DNA from: Catonia carolina
Lineage: Eukaryota > Arthropoda > Insecta > Hemiptera > Achilidae
Length of the DNA stretch: 64,000 nt
Assembly: GCA_035578175.1 (NCBI GenBank)
Contig: JAQMRL010000006.1
Location: forward strand, 67,958,001-68,022,000
Direction of reading: 5' to 3'
Shown in pieces: positions 12,065 through 23,400 of this stretch. Every line of letters begins with the position of its first letter. The first letter of the stretch is position 1. The notes beneath the pieces were generated by a model. That model worked only from the letters and a program-made list of their open reading frames with translations, was not told the origin of the DNA and did not search any database. The position numbers and the translations under genes were made by a program.

Positions 12065-12875
12065 GTAAATTCAATCGTTTAGAATATAATCCCATATCTT
12101 TAAAAATAATGCGTAACTATCTGACTTATAGAAGTACATCAAAATATGCAATTTAGGGTGCTTTAAATCAAACCTTTAATTAAATTAGAGTAGGATTACA
12201 ATAAACAGCAAGAATTATTCTAAAAATAAATAACTTTTAAAAAATCGTTTATCAAAACAAAACAACTAATTCTGTACAAATATTTATTTATTATTAAATA
12301 AATAAATAAATTTCAACAAATCACTCAACTTTAATGTAAATGTATTAGAGCTTGAACAAACCAAATATTATCGAAAAAATATGATTCGTAAATTTTTACA
12401 ATTAATACACATCAATTAAGGAACAAATCGGTTAAATAATAACAGGCAATAATTCAAAAAATACCAGACGTGCAGAACTATAATATTCTGATTGGTAGTC
12501 TACCTTTAAAAATAGTTTTACCCGATCAATCTGAACAATTACATAATACAATAAAATAAAAGCAGTAACTAGTAAAAGCTTTACTTAAATACAAGTCATA
12601 AAAAAATAATGTATTTCAAATGTTACGCGAAAGGAGACAAAGGTTAATTAAAATTATATATTTTACATTAAAAAATATTAACTATCTAGTTAAACATGTC
12701 AACATCTACCATACAATTTAATGAATTCTTGTAACTAATATTAAGTTGTAATGAACTTAAAATGTTTAACTTTTTATTTAAGGAAAGTTATTTTAATTTT
12801 CAAGTTAATTTTTATACTTATGTACAATTAAAATTAAATTATTAGAATATTAATCAATAAGTATTAACTTAAAAA

Positions 12876-12876
<1 letters not shown>

Positions 12877-12916
<40 letters not shown>
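12877..12916. repeat. (TA)n microsatellite
   Basis: An uninterrupted run of about 20 TA dinucleotides in the putative 3' UTR intron; likely length-polymorphic. Confidence 0.9.
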
Positions 12917-12918
<2 letters not shown>

Positions 12919-13044
12919 GATTGAAAATGAATGGAAGGATTAAGGAAAACTGTAATAATGCAATCGTAATTATTATTACATCATAAAAAAGATAAATCAA
13001 ACAGCAGTAAGAATTATGTAGTTTATAATACGCTAGCGAAATAC

Positions 13045-13545
13045 ACAAAATCTCTAATTGACGCTAAAATGTATATTAAGGCTGCAATCATTGAAAACCA
13101 TTTTATTTTTTACCGCGAGAACACAGCTTCGTCAAGAATTTAAGGAGACGTGGCGCTTACCGTATCTTGTAGAACATAAAAAATGTCGTAAATAAGGCTA
13201 TTGTTAAAGAAAAATGTAGGCGCAGTTTATGAGAAAATCGCAAAAACGTGAAAAATTGCAAGAATAAACTAGGCCTATATACTGCTTTCGGTACACCGAT
13301 TTTGATGAATATGTTGGGTCCCCAAGTGGTACCTAATTATTATTTGCAAGTTTTAACGTTGTACACTATTCCGTTCTTGTAATATTTTGTTCAAATAGGC
13401 TCACATAAACATACCAATTGCTAAAATCATATTTTTTGGGTTCAGGGGGTCTGAAAAAGTGTATTTCCAGTAAAAACTCGATTTCGAAAAATTAATATAA
13501 AAACAATATTTTACCTTCCTATATAATTCATTCCTATAGGTTAAA
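13045..13545 (+). repeat. HINE-like element, 3' half
   Basis: Matches the family from GCGAGAACACAGC through GAGAAAATCGCAAAAACGTG, ACCGATTTTGATGA, CCGTTCTTGTAATATTTTGTT, GGGTTCAGGGGGTCTGAAAA and AAAACTCGATTTCGAAAAATT to a degraded terminal hairpin (CCTATATAATTCATTCCTATAGG). The 5' half is missing. Confidence 0.7.
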
Positions 13546-13621
13546 AGAATTAAATAAATTACAAAAATTTTAAATTATAAAATAAGAAAAATAATTTACA
13601 CTGTATTAATTTATGTTTCAG

Positions 13622-13950
13622 ATGAATCTCTAAGAGCTTTAAAGATCAAAATAAATCAAGAAGCCTCGCATCTTTTATCATGTTCATTATTCATTCATCA
13701 AAATTATCATCATTTTTACCATTGATCATCACCATCATCATCATCATGATAAATACCATTAACCTCGTGATACTATTAGAAATGTATATATAATTATATT
13801 GATTAAAATTATATTATGTAATTATTAATCAAAATGTCCTTGAATATAATTCTTTCAATATTTATAATGAGTAATATAAATACTTTTATATTTTTGTATT
13901 ATATTTTGTAAAAAATAATTGTTTTTATAATAAATACAATTTTATATTTA
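13622..13950 (+). other. Putative terminal 3' UTR exon of the cuticle-type gene
   Basis: Preceded by TTTATGTTTCAG, it begins ATGAATCTCTAAGAG, has no useful ORF, contains a CATCATCATCATCATCATGAT run and ends with AATAAA at 13,929-13,934. Structural cuticle genes often carry such a short spliced 3' UTR. The assignment rests only on splice and polyadenylation signals. Confidence 0.45.
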
Positions 13951-14458
13951 AAAAATGGATTAATTATTTTCTTTTTTTAATTGATTCGTATTTATAAATT
14001 TTATATTGTTTTTGCAACCATGAATTCCTTACAATAACTTTTTCCTTCGTTCATATTTATTCAATTTAATATCTTTCATAAACTCTTTTAAGTTTGGATT
14101 CCTCAGCTTCCCCTTGGAACTTTTATTATTTAAAATAAAATCTTTGTTAATAAAATATGTCCAATAAATTCTTTTTGTTGGATAATCTATCTGAAACACT
14201 TTGCTTTTATTCTGTTAAAAGTTGTAACAAGTTTTTTTTGCATTCGATTTTTTGTTATATTTATTTCCAGAAGATCTATACTCGCTTTCATTGCTTCTGA
14301 TCTAACTTTTCATAGTTCTATATAATAAAATGCACACAAAACAAATTATATACTTACCAAATTTCAAAGGTAATTTATGAACATATTGAAAACTGAAATC
14401 TGGTGTAAAAGTGAATATCGCAAATTACAATAATCACAAAATCAGTTTGTAAAATAAT
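13951..14458. other. AT-rich intergenic stretch
   Basis: No ORF, repeat boundary or RNA gene recognised. Confidence 0.4.
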
Positions 14459-14595
14459 TTTTTTTTATTTTTTTTATTTTGGTTTAACGTCCGACTGTTC
14501 TGCAGTTACTGCTAATGCAGATGGTAAAGGATGAAATTATTTTTTGTAACGTATGAAAATATGCCGTGTCTGAATGGGATTCGAACCCAGAACAA
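14459..14595 (-). repeat. SINE (type C), head partly lost
   Basis: Minus-strand reading: B box GGTTCGAATCC next to CCATTCAGACACGGCATATTTTC, then body and tail CTGCATTAGCAGTAACTGCAG-GTCGGACGTTAAACC followed by an A-rich end. The body matches the copies at 50,201 and 57,935. The A-box half of the head is replaced by unrelated sequence after 14,595. Confidence 0.65.
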
Positions 14596-15696
14596 ATAAG
14601 TGACACAAAATACGGTATCAAACAAATAACAACAGTTTATCAGACAAATGAATAAATAAATTTAAAATTTGAATTACAAAATTAAACCTAACTTAAAAAA
14701 AAAAATTATTGGAGACACTTAAAAACTGATAAGTACTAAATAAAATTACAATATTGAATCTACAAATGGCTGTAATTAAATGTTATTTTAGTGTTTATTT
14801 CTTTATTTTTTTTATTTTTATTATTTTTCAACTGTTTAAAAACAACTAACAAAAACGTTCACAACTAAATTACCAAAAATATTTTTAAAAAACCTACCGC
14901 GTTAATGGTTTTGAGGAGGCACCACCCAGCGATAGCTCTCCAGATAACAATAATTGTGTTAATTTTTTAATTAAATTTTTGTATACGTAATAATTTTACA
15001 GTTGCGTTAATAATACTCGTATCTTGTCTCTATTTCATCGGTGTTTCAGACGTCTTTCTGCGATTCCTGGTAGGTCCGCAGAATTTATATTGCAAATTAA
15101 GAGATTGTTATAATTTTTAAGTTTGTCTCTAAACCTACGGTACAGTTTTAGATGTTGTTGGCGTAAGGAACGCGTAAGTCATCGTGTAATGTTCTATTGG
15201 ATACGTAACTCGAGAAATTAGTAATCATTCGTAAGAATTTACTTTTACATATTTAAATAAATTTTAAATTGAATTTACTATGAGCTCAATTTCTATGATT
15301 GTAAAGTGAAATTGAATTTTAATTGAAGTTACTTGTTGAACATTGAATTGAGCGTGAATTTCAGGGTTGAAATAAGGTTGAATAAGGTATTTTAAATTTG
15401 CATTCTTATCTTGATTTATTGAATTTTCGGTTGTCGTTCACCACACTTTTCCGAATGGTCTCTCGCACAGCAATCGTCTTCCTTCAGTTCGTAAATTTTG
15501 TTCTATCCTTTTCATACATAAGTACAGTAATTAATCTTCTTTAATTAACCTTCATATTCATGCATTTTATAAAAATATAAATTCTTTTTAAAAAGATTAT
15601 TTCTTTTGGTTCCGATGTAATAAATTCTTATTATTGTTGTACAATGTTCATTTCTTTATTATTTACTTAAATATTTTTTCTAGTATTTATTTTTTC
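14596..15696. other. AT-rich stretch, nothing recognised
   Basis: About 1.1 kb with no supported gene or repeat, aside from simple T-rich runs near 14,800. A slightly less AT-rich patch near 14,900-15,250 has no coding frame. Confidence 0.4.
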
Positions 15697-16090
15697 TGCC
15701 CATAACAGACGGGTGGAGTGTTAAATTATTTACACTCAATCTGTTCGTTGCAGGGCTAAAATAAATAGTTCTGTTTCTTATTACATGGTCAGCCAATTAA
15801 ATGACTGAATCATTTACGAACAGAAGAGGTAGAAGTGTAAAAAACACTAATCAGAGCTATCTTCTCTGAAAGTAATGAATTTCATTATACAGCCAGACCC
15901 TGTGGTAAATGAAGTGAAGGTGTCATTTGCAGAGTGAAAAATATGTGTTTTTCAGAGGGCCCGGCATGCTGATAAGCGTACTTTTCCATTCAGTTAGGAA
16001 GGCAAAGGTAAACCACCTCACTCTTCGTTTTACTTAGTAAAACCTCTACAGCTTCAAACCAGCCTTTCGGCTGATGACCTAAACAACAAG
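15697..16090 (+). repeat. R3 dispersed repeat, complete copy
   Basis: Begins GCCCATAACAGACGGGTGGAG and ends GATGACCTAAACAACAAG, with every internal landmark of the family in order. Among the best preserved copies, useful as reference. Confidence 0.75.
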
Positions 16091-16407
16091 TATTTATTTG
16101 AATTTAAAAAGAATTTTCTAGTTTCAAGATTCGTAGACTTGTTCAATGCAAAAATTTCAAAATTTATTTTTTTTCATTTTATTACTGTTTCTGAACATCT
16201 ATGCACTACTTTATTAACGACGAATCAATCATGAATTGCCATTCTACAATTTAAATAACTAAAATAGCAACAAAATAACAACTATATAAAAATATAAAGC
16301 TAGTAATTAGCATAATATATTGTTGTCTATGATGATTAGTAATCACTGTTTTAAACAATTGAACATGTTGAACTTATACATTTTACTCATTACATAAAAA
16401 ATCTTTT
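16091..16407. other. AT-rich spacer
   Basis: No feature recognised between the R3 copy and the poly(T) of the next Jockey fragment. Confidence 0.4.
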
Positions 16408-17139
16408 TTTTTTTTACTTTAATAATTTTAATAACTTTATTTGCAACTATATACGAAGATACAACGAGCAAATTAGATGACAGTAAACAAAGGATGACAA
16501 GGAAAAAAAATAAAATAAAAATAAATAAATGAAAAAGAACAGTGATACCCATTGGTATATGTTCTATGAAATAAAGTTCATGATACATGAATGATAAATA
16601 ACAACATAAGAAAAAAAGAAGAAAGAAAAATAAAATAAATCACTTTATAGAAGATCTCTGGCCCATTGACGTTTCAACCTGCGCTGCTGATTTCCTGGTA
16701 GTGATGCATCCGATAGTTTGGTGATTAATTCGTTGGGGTGATCATGCAATTTTCTGTGAAAAACACTGTAGCTGGACTTAACTACTTCACTTATGAACGG
16801 AATATTAAGGTCGTCGTATAGAATTTTGTTGTTGACATAAAAAGGTGCGCAGGTGATTAAACGTAGGCATTTTGACTGAAAGGCTTGTAATTTTTGTAGA
16901 TTGCTCGGTTTAGCTGTGCCATAAATTTGTAGTCCATAGGTCCATATTGGTTTGAGATAAACTTTGTATAGTAATAGTTTAGATTTTAGAGTCAGTGAAG
17001 AGCGGCGTCCAAGTAGTCGAAATAGTTCTTTCAATTTGGAGTTCAAAGTCAGTCTTTTGGTTTTTATATGAGTCGCCCAGGTGAGTCTCTTGTCAAGGTG
17101 AAGTCCAAGGTATTTAACTTTTTGTCGTTGTGGAATTTA
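16408..17139 (-). mobile_element. Jockey-type retrotransposon, 3' end only
   Basis: A poly(T) at 16,408-16,419 marks the 3' end on the minus strand. The ORF covers the last ~150 residues (from KVKYLGLHLDKRLTW; stop near 16,645) followed by the same 3' UTR as the 1,045-3,420 element, including TTTGCAAC-type end and the T-rich tract. In the 133-residue stretch 17,046-16,645 only a handful of residues differ from that copy (for instance His to Tyr before DDLN, Pro to Gln in GNPQRR). It is truncated 5' at TTTTTGTCGTTGTGG. No convincing target duplication was seen. Confidence 0.88.
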
Positions 17140-17217
17140 TTAAAATGTTTTTATAAATCCCTTATTTGAATTTATAAAAACATTTAAATAAATTCTTACA
17201 CTTCAATATGTACAATT

Positions 17218-18090
17218 TGTTCAATAACAGGCAGGTGGAATGTTAAATTACTTGCACTCGATCTACAAGTTTCAAGGCTAAAAAAAAAAATTGTATTTTG
17301 CTTATCACATAGTCATATGACTGGAGCTTTTAATAATAGAAGAGGGAGAGGTGTAAAAGACACTAATCAGAATTATCTCCTCTGAGAGTAATGAATTTCT
17401 TCATCACACAGCCAGACCCTGTGGTGAATGAATTGAAGGTGTCATTTACAGGGTGAAAAATAAGTGCTGTTCAAAGAGCTTTTTTTTGTTTTGGTTTTTT
17501 ATTTTATCCGAGGCGGTGAGAAAAATTCATTTTCACTCCCTCACGTGAGGGAAATAGTGTTGGACTCACTTGAGGCGTCCTCGTCCAGTCCCAAGGAGGC
17601 CGCAGCCGCCAACCAACCAAAAACCCGCCGCCTGGCCACTTGATCCGGCATGTTCAAAGAACCCTCCACCTCCCTCGGAACTGTTTATATAACACTACAA
17701 GATAAATGTCGGGCTAAAAAAAAATGTACATACTGTCAGCGGGGCGTGGAAGAGAACCGTAGCCAAATTTCTCTCTCGCTATCATTGACCAACACTCACT
17801 CTCTCACTTTCATTCATCTCTTTAATCACCAGCTGAGGAAATTAGTGTACCTACCTTACTTACTGAGATCGGGACAGGATTGATTCACTGTGGGATAGGG
17901 CGATCCCTCTGATCTCCATATGTCTCCTCCCACCGCAGTTTCCCAACCACCCTCTCCACAAATTGAACGGAAAGGGTGGCATGCGATAAGGGCTGAGTAT
18001 GGCAATTTTAAACCATTTTAATCCTCGTTTTAATTACTAAAATCTCTAGAGGTTTAAACGAGCCTTTCGGCTGATGATCTAAACAACAAT
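17218..18090 (+). repeat. R3 repeat split by a ~490-bp insertion
   Basis: The left part (17,218-17,478) runs from AACAGGCAGGTGGA to GCTGTTCAAAGAGC. The right part (about 17,972-18,090) resumes at GGTGGCATGCGATAAGG and ends CTGATGATCTAAACAACAA. In intact copies these two points adjoin, so the intervening segment is an insert. Confidence 0.7.
17479..17971. mobile_element. Unclassified GC-richer insert within R3
   Basis: About 490 bp, clearly richer in G+C than its surroundings. It opens with a T-run (TTTTTTTGTTTTGG), has an inverted CCCTCACGTGAGGG motif near 17,539, and holds GGAGGCCGCAGCCGCC. The poly(T)-like start suggests a retroposed sequence read on the minus strand. The 77-codon ORF at 17,650-17,883 has no recognisable domain and is not proposed as a gene. 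Confidence 0.45.
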
Positions 18091-18764
18091 TGTTTTACCT
18101 GTTGTGGCTGTTTTTTAATTTAAATGCTAACTGTTTAATGGGTTTGGTTATAAATATGAACACTTATACAATCAAGATTTATCCTAAACATTTTTGAACT
18201 GTCATTTACAAGTATGTAATGCATATTATTATATTTACGATTACATATTTTATTTTATTATTTTGAATTGTCACATATAATTTATATTATTTAACATGAC
18301 AATAAAGTTTATTAATTTATTGCTTCTAGATCTTGCTTTCTCAACACTCTGGTTCAATTCTATGTAGTAAAACATTCCAGACAAAATATGTTTTACAAAT
18401 AATTTCTATAGTTCAAAGTTTATATGATTATTAAAAATCAATTAACTTACTGTTAAATGCTTTTATAGGTAAAGCTATTATTCACTTTTTATATTTTACA
18501 ACTTCAGTTGTCACCAGTTATGAAAGTTCGCAGACATCAGTAATGGTTTATTTCTTAAGTTCTTTTATAAAGGATTTATTGTAAATCCATTTTACTTACC
18601 ATTAAAACAGAAACGTTCTGTCTACAAGTAACTTTTGAAACCTATTTGTTCATATTTTTTCAAATAAATTTATAGTGCCACAGGAAATAGCAATTTGTTT
18701 CGTATACAAGTATCTTTTGGACCCTCTTTGGTCATACGTTGTCAAATATATGGTTTCACTACCA
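18091..18764. other. AT-rich spacer, nothing recognised
   Basis: No ORF with recognisable content and no similarity to other repeats in the window. Confidence 0.4.
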
Positions 18765-18831
18765 TACGAGGTGTGACTATTAAATAACGAGACTGACGTT
18801 GTAAAAAATTTTATTTTGATTTTATACATAA

Positions 18832-19420
18832 TCACTTATTTTCACCTTCAATATACACTCCTTCTCTATCCCTACAACACTCCATGCGAATTTTCCATTG
18901 TTGGAAACCGGGCTGGAAGTCATCTTCTGTCAGCTCCTTCAGCCCACGTGCCGCTTTCTCTTTTATAGCTTCCACAGACTCAAATCTTGTCCCTTTTAAT
19001 GCAGATTTTACCTTAGGGAACAGGTAGAAGTCACATAGTGCAAGATCTGGTGAATAAGATGGATGTTTTAACAATGAGATTGGCTAGGAACCTCTTGACA
19101 GATAACGCAAAATGAGCTGGTGTATTGTCTTGGTGGAGAACCCATGATTTGTCCTTTCACATTTTGGGACATTTCTTTCTTACTCTTTGACGTAGTTTAG
19201 AAGGCACCTTAAGGTTTTAATATTGATTAATCGTTTGATCTTCAGGAACCCAGTGAAGGTACACAATCCCATGGCTATAAAAAAAACAATCATCATTGTT
19301 TAAGTTTTGACGGACTCGTTCGAGCTTCTTTGGCTCTCGGTGAAGTTTGCCTCTTCCAGTGCATGAATTGGCGCTTGATTTCCGAATCATAAGTAAAAAA
19401 CAAAGTTTCATCACATGTTA
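18832..19420 (-). pseudogene. Mariner transposase, C-terminal half, disrupted
   Basis: From the minus-strand 5' side: DETLFFTYDSEIKRQF, HWKRQTSPR-type and KKLERVRQNL segments correspond to the catalytic core around the second Asp; a stop and frame change follow near 19,220-19,075. Then comes HPSYSPDLALCDFYLFPKVK, holding the third catalytic Asp of the mariner DD34D signature (SPDLAxCDF), and an ending VYIEGENK with a stop at 18,832. The DNA-binding N-terminus and first Asp region are absent. Not functional. Confidence 0.85.
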
Positions 19421-19423
19421 TCA

Positions 19424-19623
19424 TCTTCTACCTGTTCCCTAAGGTGAAATCTGCATTAAAAGGGACAAGATTTAAGTCTGTGGAAGCTGTAAATCAAAGA
19501 GCGGCACGTGTCCTGAAGGAGCTGACAGAAGATGACTTCCAGCACTGTTTTCAACAATGAAAAATTCGCATGGAGCGTTGTAAAGATAGAGAAGGAGTGT
19601 ATATTGAAGGTGACAATAAGTGA
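19424..19623 (+). pseudogene. Mariner transposase C-terminus, inverted second copy
   Basis: Plus-strand reading gives YLFPKVKSALKGTRFKSVEA, LKELTEDDFQ, an in-frame TGA where the other arm has Trp (QQWKIRM), and ends GVYIEGDNK with a stop. It aligns residue for residue with 19,030-18,832 on the opposite strand. The copies differ at several residues, so the duplication is not recent or the arms came from different copies. Confidence 0.8.
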
Positions 19624-19888
19624 TTATGTGTAAAATAAAAAATAACATTTTTTACAACGTCAGTCTCGTTATTTAATAGCTACACCTCGTATGTCCACAG
19701 CTCCGTGGAATCTACGTAATAACCGACCCTTGCACGTACATACGCGTGCGCGCATCATCCCTATACCCGCCTTAGCGGTGTTATACAAACATCAGTAGTG
19801 AGTCAACTACTAGGCGCTTGACTGCAATACTACCATTTTGGTTGTAATCTGTTGGTTGTTTATCTGTATTAAAATTGTACAATGATCA

Positions 19889-20052
19889 CCTCTGTGGCGT
19901 AGTGGTAGCACCCTGGCCTACCACACGGAGGTCCCGGGTTTGATTTCCGGCTACGGCCTGTAAATGATAACAAGTCACCACTCAACGTTCCATAACCCAC
20001 TGCAGTTGCTAATGACGAAGCAGTTGATGTGACTTTAAACAAATAAAAAAAT
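19889..20052 (+). repeat. SINE-B, complete copy
   Basis: tRNA-like head with A box TGGCGTAGTGGTAGC and B box GGGTTTGATTTCC, then a short body and the tail GCTAATGACGAAGCAGTTGATG-TGAC-TTTAAACAAATAAAAAA. Length about 165 bp. No matching acceptor stem is present, so this is not a functional tRNA. Confidence 0.75.
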
Positions 20053-20242
20053 ATGTATAATAGTTTTTAAAACCTACATTTTATTCCTTGAAAAATGAGT
20101 CCAAACACCGTGACATTGTGATCCTAAGCATTTCCGATATTGGATTTCATTCTGACTGCCGTTGTTCTATAATATTAATAAATTTAACAAATTATTATTA
20201 ATGTAACAATGAATATTAGTATTTTTATACATGTAACAATCT

Positions 20243-20590
20243 CTCTTCTTCTTTAGGTGCCGTCTTCGTTCCGAAGTTTGGCTATCATCAAAGCTATGCG
20301 TATTCTTGATACTGCAGATCTAAACAGTTGGCAGTTGTTGCAATTGAACCATTCTCTTAAGTTCTTCAACCATGAATTCCTTCTTCTGCCTATGGATCTT
20401 GTGCCAATTATTTTTCCCTGGATAATAAGTTGCAACAACTGGTATTTATCTCCCCTCACAACATGTCCCAAATACTGCAATTTGCGCTTCTTAATCGTTA
20501 GTATCAATTCTTTCTCCTTTTGCATCCTTCTCAAAACCTCCACGTTTGTCACTCTCTCTGTCCACGATACTCTCAGTATCCTATTGTAAC
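20243..20590 (-). pseudogene. Non-LTR retrotransposon ORF2 C-terminus with AAG tail
   Basis: Minus strand reads RILRVSWTERVTN, EVLRRMQKEKELILTIKKRK, LQYLGHVVRGDKYQLLQLI and a basic GRRRNSWLKNLREWF segment, stopping at 20,253. AAAGAAGAAGAGAG follows as a microsatellite-like 3' tail. The YLGHVxR...GRRRxSWLKNL pattern is the C-terminal region of LINE ORF2 proteins common in insects. Only the last ~110 residues remain, and the tail suggests target-primed insertion. The overlapping plus-strand ORF is a shadow. Confidence 0.75.
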
Positions 20591-20719
20591 AATAAATACA
20601 TCTTATTCCGTTGTCTTATTGACACATAATATTTGATTAACACTAACATTTATAAAACTAAATAGCACTGCATTTATAGTTTTTATTTATTAATTATTTT
20701 TATTATGGTATTAATTCTT

Positions 20720-20780
20720 ACGTTATTTTTTTTACTTTTGAGACCTCATAAGATCACTCTAGTTCAAGTTTAGGTCTATT
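20720..20780 (-). repeat. LINE 3' UTR scrap
   Basis: The minus strand contains GTGATCTTATGAGGTCTCAAAAGTAAAAAAAAT, recognisably the 3' terminal motif seen at 41,154-41,177 and 5,520-5,545. It is probably a very short 5'-truncated insertion of that LINE. Confidence 0.4.
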
Positions 20781-21526
20781 CCAGTGTTGGGTTTCTTTGA
20801 AAAGCGCGCTCTCCTAAGCGTGGCTACGTAGGTAAGTGAGGTAAGTGGTTGCTGCGTGTATGTGTTTGTGTGTGTAAGGGACGGCTTATGATCTAGATTC
20901 CACGAAACTTTGAACATTATTATAATATGAATTGTTTCGTATACAAGTAGCTCAGTCTAAAGTACAAAGGTGCGCAAATTATTGTACTCATGGAAAGAAA
21001 TCAAAACAATCTCTAATATGTGTACGTTGCAATCTGTACTTTTAGCTTAGATCATTGACACGTAGCTTATAATATTTTATTAATCACACTTATTAAACCC
21101 ATAAATTTTAAGTACCTATTAACCCTTTATAATACAATTAAAAAATATTGTTCCGAATAACTTGCATCACACCTATTAATTACTAAAAATTATTTATAAT
21201 CTATTAAATTGTTACACATTTTATTAGTTACAATATAATAATGTAAACCGGTTATTACGGTACTGAACTATTTAGTTGTTTCAAGAAAATTCAATGGTTT
21301 TCTTATAAAATAAAATTAAAAAAATTGAACTATGTAATTAAGCACGTATGCAATTATTTAACTGGTTTCATCGAAGCAATGGAATATTAATAAGTTTTTA
21401 AGTATAATTATGTTAAGTATAAGTCTTATACTTTAAATACGTACATTAAAATGCAAGTGTATGTTAGTTAATATTATGTTAAAGTATAATTATTTATATT
21501 TATAATTAAAATACACATTACAATGT
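20781..21526. other. AT-rich spacer
   Basis: Holds a GT-rich patch (TGCGTGTATGTGTTTGTGTGTG near 20,853) and otherwise nothing recognised. Confidence 0.4.
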
Positions 21527-21900
21527 ACTTTAAAACCCAACACGGACATTTTTATCAAAATCGGTCCACCGGAAGTAGTAGTTTATTCGTGCAGTTTTTC
21601 ACTTTTTTGCAATTTTCTCAAAAACAGCGGTTACGATTATTTTTAAAAATTGTTTTTTTACTAATTTTATATGCTCTACTAGGTAGGGTAAGCGCTATGT
21701 CTGCTGAAATTCATAGGAGCTTGTGCTCTTGTAGGGGAAAATGTTTTTTTTTTTTTAGATTGCAGCCTTAATACGGATTTTACGACAAATATGTATAAAT
21801 CAAAGTTATAAGAAATAAAATATATCTAAAGTTATAAATATAATATCTAAAAACTAAAGTAAGCGGCATTTCTTGCATCGGCAAGTCTGCTGCAATTCTT
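21527..21900 (-). repeat. HINE-like element fragment
   Basis: Minus-strand match to the family middle: GGTCCACCGGAAGTAGTAGTTTATTCGTGC, GCAATTTTCTCAAAAACAGC, TCTACTAGGTAGGGTAAGCGC-ATGTCTGCTGAAATTC and AAGATTGCAGCC-type blocks, each the complement of the corresponding part of 33,457-34,411. Both termini are missing. The ORF at 21,523-21,771 is a chance reading of it. Confidence 0.7.
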
Positions 21901-22329
21901 GGGAGCTTTGCTTCTCTTGTTGTAATTTTTTTTATATATTTTTTTTAATGCATAATCTGTTTTATAACAATAAATGCAACTTATTGATTAGAACACATGG
22001 AAAAATTACAACCCACTGGTGTAACTAACAAATTATAACATTCAAACATAATTAATTTACTGTTCTTAATTATTTACGATCGAAATTAGATAGTGTTTTC
22101 TTTAAATAAAAAAAATAGAAAAATAACTAAAATCTCTTTTAAAACAAAAAAAAACAAAATAAAAAGTAATAAATAATAAGCACATGATTCCGAAATATAA
22201 TACAGGTATGTACGTACATCGAACTTTACTAGAGATAATTAAAAATGTTCATTCAATTATTTACAATATTCACACTCAAACCCGACAGTCATCTACAAAA
22301 TATTAACATCATATTATTTACAATTTAAA
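21901..22329. other. AT-rich spacer
   Basis: No supported feature; short repeats of TTATTTACAAT type near 22,258 and 22,316 may be 3' UTR of the adjoining LINE relic. Confidence 0.35.
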
Positions 22330-22850
22330 ATCACACGATTTGAGTCGCCCTGGGAGATCCAGTGCTGTAGCACGTTTTAGTCTATGAACATCATTGCTGT
22401 TGTCTAAGAGATTCAGTGCTAAGTGATTTACGTGGTTGTTTAGACGTTTGATGTATTTACAACTGAAACTTCACATTTCTTCATACCGTCTGTACATCCA
22501 TACCACGATGTATATCAGCGTTGTTCTACGGTGCTTTTAGTATGGACCGCAGAGCTTTTGACTGAAACCGTTGCAGAATCTCAATGTTTGAAGTCGATGC
22601 TGTGCCCCATAACTGAATTCCGTAGGTCCAAACCGGCTTCAGCATGAATTTGTACAAAAGTAATTTGTTGTCAATCGAAAGCTGGGAACGCCTACCAACG
22701 AGCCAGTACATATCAATACATCAGTACGAGTCAATAATCTTTTCATTTGAATGTGTTAGCGTCAAGTCAGATCTCTATCCAAGTACAATCCTAAATATTT
22801 TACGTCTCTTTTATATGGAATATTCTTGCCATTCAATTGGATATAAAATG
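22330..22850 (-). pseudogene. Jockey-like reverse transcriptase C-terminal relic
   Basis: Minus strand reads QLNGKNIPYKRDVKYLGLYL then a stop, and later LVGRRSQLSIDNKLLLYKF, LKPVWTYGIQLWGTA, NIEILQRFQSKALRSI and beyond a frame change. This is the conserved stretch after the polymerase core in Jockey-clade ORF2. The upstream YADD region is absent. Several stops mark it as dead. Confidence 0.8.
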
Positions 22851-23054
22851 TTGTAACTAAAATGTTCTTTTTTTAAGATTGCTGCCATATGCATTATAGG
22901 AAAGAATCGTATGTAAGCAAAGTTGTAGGAACTTAAAAAACCTACAACTTTATTTTAAACATTTCTTACTACAATGCTTAGTTTGGTGTCAAATCTCATT
23001 TTCTTTTTGTTGCTCATGTTTTTATAGGAAATATTTCCTTATATTATTGCCAGT

Positions 23055-23400
23055 AGTTTTTCGGTGATCAGCCGAAAAACTGGTTTGAACCTATAGACGC
23101 TTTATTAAGTAAAACAGAAAGTAAGTTGGTTTGCGTTGCCTTCCTCATTGAGTGGAAAAGTATGTTTATCAACATGCCAGGCCCACTGAAACGTATCTAC
23201 CTTTCACCCTGCAAATAACATTTTCACCCCATTCACGATAGAGCCTGGATGTATAATGAAATTTATTAATCTCAGAGGAGGTAACTCTGACTAGTGTCTT
23301 TTATACTTCTACCTCTTCTGTTCTTAAATGCTTCATATAATGAGTCATATGATTGGCTGAAAATAGCTTATGATAAGAAACAGAACTAGTAATTGGTGAT
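23055..23400 (-). repeat. R3 dispersed repeat
   Basis: Minus-strand copy starting near GGTGATCAGCCGAAAAACTGG (23,070) and running to the GCCAATCATATGACTCATTAT region near 23,350. All family landmarks are present but diverged. Confidence 0.7.

Larger units (their letters stand above)
12065..13621 (+). other. Putative 3' UTR intron (intron 2)
   Basis: GTAAAT donor, TTTATGTTTCAG acceptor ending at 13,621. It contains a (TA)n microsatellite (about 12,877-12,916) and a HINE-like fragment (13,045-13,545); the rest is unremarkable AT-rich DNA. If this intron is not used, transcription would end at one of several AATAAA-like signals nearer the stop codon. Confidence 0.5.
18765..19691 (-). mobile_element. 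Mariner element rearranged into a fold-back (two 3' ends)
   Basis: Both ends carry TACGAGGTGT then TATTAAATAACGAGACTGAC (inverted, two mismatches in ~44 bp), with TA at each edge (18,765-18,766 and 19,690-19,691) as expected for mariner. Homology continues far inside the terminal repeats: 18,765-~19,030 is repeated in inverted orientation at ~19,424-19,691. Both arms encode the last ~65 residues of a mariner transposase, the left on the minus strand and the right on the plus strand. The element therefore has two transposase 3' ends and no 5' end. Confidence 0.85.

Noticed and set aside
13700..13760. CAT repeat run as possible CRISPR or coding His repeat
   Set aside because: Simple trinucleotide repeat in the putative 3' UTR exon; no spacers, no reading frame.
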